This document shows, piece by piece, positions 62,352 to 64,000 of a stretch of 64,000 nt of DNA. Position 1 is the first letter of the stretch, and every line of letters begins with the position of its first letter. The stretch is taken from positions 1,364,001-1,428,000 of the forward strand of contig OV121093.1 of the NCBI GenBank assembly GCA_921293015.1. Reading direction: 5' to 3'. Position numbers and translations under genes: made by a program. This DNA comes from Phorcus lineatus. Its lineage: Eukaryota > Mollusca > Gastropoda > Trochida > Trochidae. Below the pieces are notes generated by a model. The model saw only the letters and a list, made by a program, of their open reading frames with translations, searched no databases and was not told the DNA's origin.

Positions 62352-63398
62352 CTATCCTGCTCCACTAGTTGAGCCACTGTCTCCACCTGATCTCCCCGCA
62401 TGTCCGTTTGCAACAGGCTCACGCCTCTTACTGTCCTTAGACGTTCTTTTGGTCGAACTTGGTCTTTTCTGCGAGCGGCTCCTTCTTTCCTCTGACTCTC
62501 CTCTCTGAAAGGCGACTTGTTCAGCTTCCTGCGAGTCCTGTGTTGGAATAGGCGGAATGGAAAAAGTCTCCTGTTCTTTCCCTTCCATAATGATCGTGAC
62601 TTCTGCTTCAGATGCAGCCCAATCCTGGGAATCACCAGTGATGTTCTCCTCCATCGCAATGCCCTGTACTTCGTCCCCTGGCTGCTCTTCTTGCCGATGT
62701 CCCCTGTCTCCTCTAGCCGCATCGGCGTAAGACCTTCCAACATGACCATTTGTTCGAGGGATCGTGGCTGGTCTCCTTGTGCTTCCTTGGCAGTCCCTTC
62801 TTATATGACCCACTTGTCTACACCTCAGGCACAGAGGTGGTCGACCTGCCATGGTGATCAATAAGTCGAACCTATGAATGGAAAACATCACCTCGAAAAG
62901 ATGAGGGATGTTGTCCACTTCCTCATTCCTTGTCTCTATTAGCACATTATACGTTCCCATGGGTAATCCCTCGTCAAAATCATCTTTTGACTTTTCCTCT
63001 TCGACTTCCAAAACATTCCAATGATTCCTGAAAATATGTTTCAGGAACTCCGGTCCAAAACCCTCGGGTAGCCAGTGAACCCTAAAATTCACACGAACTT
63101 TGTCCACGTGTGAGACTTGGACCACTAGTCTGTCCGATATCCTCGTCTCCTCAATGTCATGTAGCACTTGAGCAGAAGTGACACTTGAAAGGGTAACGAA
63201 CCACTCATTTGCCTTCATCCTTTTCGCTATCCTCTGAAGTTCTTGCTTGGTGACGTAGTCTAACAAAAACATGAAGACTTTGTACCTCGTAACTGCGAAA
63301 CGGTCTGGTCCAAGAAATGTTAACTTTACAACCCTTTTCCTGATCTCTGTGTCCATTAACTCTCTGGGCACCGATCCATGATAATAAGAACTCGCCAT
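62352..63398 (-). CDS. LINE copy D ORF1
   Basis: 348 residues from ATG at 63398 (MASSYYHGSVPRELMDTEI). Residues 20-80 hold VVKLTFLGPDRFAVTRYKVF and NEWFVTLSSVTSAQ. Residues 103-125 hold VNFRVHWLPEGFGPEFLKHI. The zinc knuckle uses C190, C193, H198 and C203 (CLRCRQVGHIRRDC). The tail is acidic, then Arg/Ser-rich (KRPSSTKRTSKDSKRRE). It differs from copies B/C over the whole C-terminal third, lacking the DPK repeats, and matches decayed copy E. Confidence 0.92.
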   Translation of the reverse strand: MASSYYHGSVPRELMDTEIRKRVVKLTFLGPDRFAVTRYKVFMFLLDYVTKQELQRIAKRMKANEWFVTLSSVTSAQVLHDIEETRISDRLVVQVSHVDKVRVNFRVHWLPEGFGPEFLKHIFRNHWNVLEVEEEKSKDDFDEGLPMGTYNVLIETRNEEVDNIPHLFEVMFSIHRFDLLITMAGRPPLCLRCRQVGHIRRDCQGSTRRPATIPRTNGHVGRSYADAARGDRGHRQEEQPGDEVQGIAMEENITGDSQDWAASEAEVTIIMEGKEQETFSIPPIPTQDSQEAEQVAFQRGESEERRSRSQKRPSSTKRTSKDSKRREPVANGHAGRSGGDSGSTSGAG

Positions 63399-63497
63399 GC
63401 TGGAAACTGGAAAGAGGTGGTGTCCGAAGACTGTGCTGGCGCACCCACCCGTAGATCTGAAAAAACGAAAAAAGGCTCAATACCGGTCTGACACAGG

Positions 63498-63529
63498 GGA
63501 TCACTGTAGAGCCTGTGCCAGGTAAGTAT
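63498..63529 (-). ncRNA. U1: U1 snRNA 5' half (interrupted), unit D
   Basis: Minus strand from 63529: ATACTTACCTGGCACAGGCT then CTACAGTGATCC, followed by LINE D (CCTGTGTCAGACCGG). Confidence 0.92.
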
Positions 63530-64000
63530 GCTTTTCTGCTGAGCTCCGCCCGACCCCTTGTAGTCGCAATTTTCACTCGCCTGGGTGTCGCAGTAAAGGA
63601 AATGAGGAAAGCTAAATAGTCGGCAGTCTAGAAGATGCCATATGCGCTGCTCCCTCTTCTTAGACATAAACACAACTTTGTGACATAATTTTCTTTCAGA
63701 TTGGTAGGTTAGCCAGCTCTTTACTTGACATCAGAACGCCCTAAGAGGATGGCATGAAACGTTGCACCTACGTCACGTACGTGCGCCGGATGAAGTCGAA
63801 ACTCTGAGTCCACAGCAGTGGGCGCTTGGAAATGGTATCGGATAGAAATTAAAGTTATTTCAGGAGTGTTTTGCGTCTCGTAATAAAGACAAAAGGATAG
63901 AAACACTTTCAAAGTTGACATAATTTGTAGGTTAAGTGTTTTTTATTGCATTGACTGAATGTAAAGACAACTCAGAGACTTGGAAGGTGTGAATTTTTTT
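63530..64000 (-). promoter_or_regulatory. U1 5' flank of unit D, cut by window edge
   Basis: Near-identical to 57445-57916: GCTCAGCAGAAAAGC next to U1, the CTGCCGACTATTTAGC zone, the CACGTACGTGACGTAGG block and the ACACTTAACCTACAAATT stretch. The array clearly continues beyond the right edge. Confidence 0.75.

Larger units (their letters stand above)
58138..63497 (-). mobile_element. U1-LINE copy D, nearly intact
   Basis: About 5,360 bp between U1 nt about 31 (63498) and U1 nt 33 (58137). Leader 99 bp, ORF1 62352-63398, spacer 61912-62351, ORF2 58438-61911, 3'UTR and an A-rich tail with C interruptions (58138-58158). The spacer differs from copies B/C, while ORF2 is almost the same. Confidence 0.92.

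Noticed and set aside
1-64000. CRISPR array or bacterial operon structure
   Set aside because: The window is eukaryotic; the regular repeats are minisatellites without unique spacers, and the genes have introns.

Overview
The window is eukaryotic, AT-rich and repeat-dense. It carries a spliced sulfotransferase gene with GT-AG introns, an LRR-TIR Toll-like receptor, several non-LTR retrotransposon lineages, TSD-flanked SINEs, a solo LTR-like element, a hammerhead-ribozyme motif and many minisatellites. This suits an invertebrate animal, most likely a mollusc. The genus cannot be fixed from sequence alone; the SINE tails of repeated ACTC loosely suggest a gastropod.

Layout. 1-840 is a decayed LINE ORF2 (minus). 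About 1764-7063 is a nearly complete LINE (plus) with coiled-coil ORF1, endonuclease and reverse transcriptase in a single frame, broken only by two stop codons; its 3' end is (TTGA)n-like. 7064-12416 is intergenic with LINE scraps and foldback repeats. 12417-17225 is a three-exon membrane sulfotransferase of the WSCD type (plus). 19190-20430 is a 26-bp minisatellite with a 284-bp higher-order period. 21809-23183 holds a hammerhead motif, further repeats and a probable solo LTR. 23648-25740 is a Toll-like receptor (minus) with one frameshift at a homopolymer. 26-36 kb is mainly non-coding, with two SINE families and LINE fragments.

The most striking part is about 36-64 kb. It is a tandem array of U1 snRNA gene units on the minus strand, every visible one split by a Tx1/L1-like LINE. 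On that strand each unit reads: U1 5' flank, U1 nt 1 to about 31, a LINE of about 5.4 kb (short leader, CCHC ORF1, spacer, APE-EN/RT ORF2, 3'UTR, A-rich tail), U1 nt 33-164, U1 3' flank, then the next unit. The insertion point falls in the U1 stem-loop I loop (the U1-70K binding loop) and is the same, within a base or two, in all six U1 5' halves. Two U1 3' halves are complete at 132 nt each, and a third survives as a 15-nt remnant. The LINE is in the same orientation as U1 with only about 92-99 bp of leader, so the U1 promoter may drive it. At two places (46,080 and 39,179) one LINE tail abuts the next LINE head with no U1 between, which suggests repeated insertion at the same site.

Copy C (51,995-57,412) has both ORFs open. 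Copies D and B are nearly intact or lightly broken. Copies A, E, F, G and H are progressively decayed and interrupted by SINEs. The array looks like a snRNA-gene analogue of R1/R2 in rDNA. LINEs in U2 genes (Keno, Utopia) are known; a U1-specific lineage is not one I recall as described.
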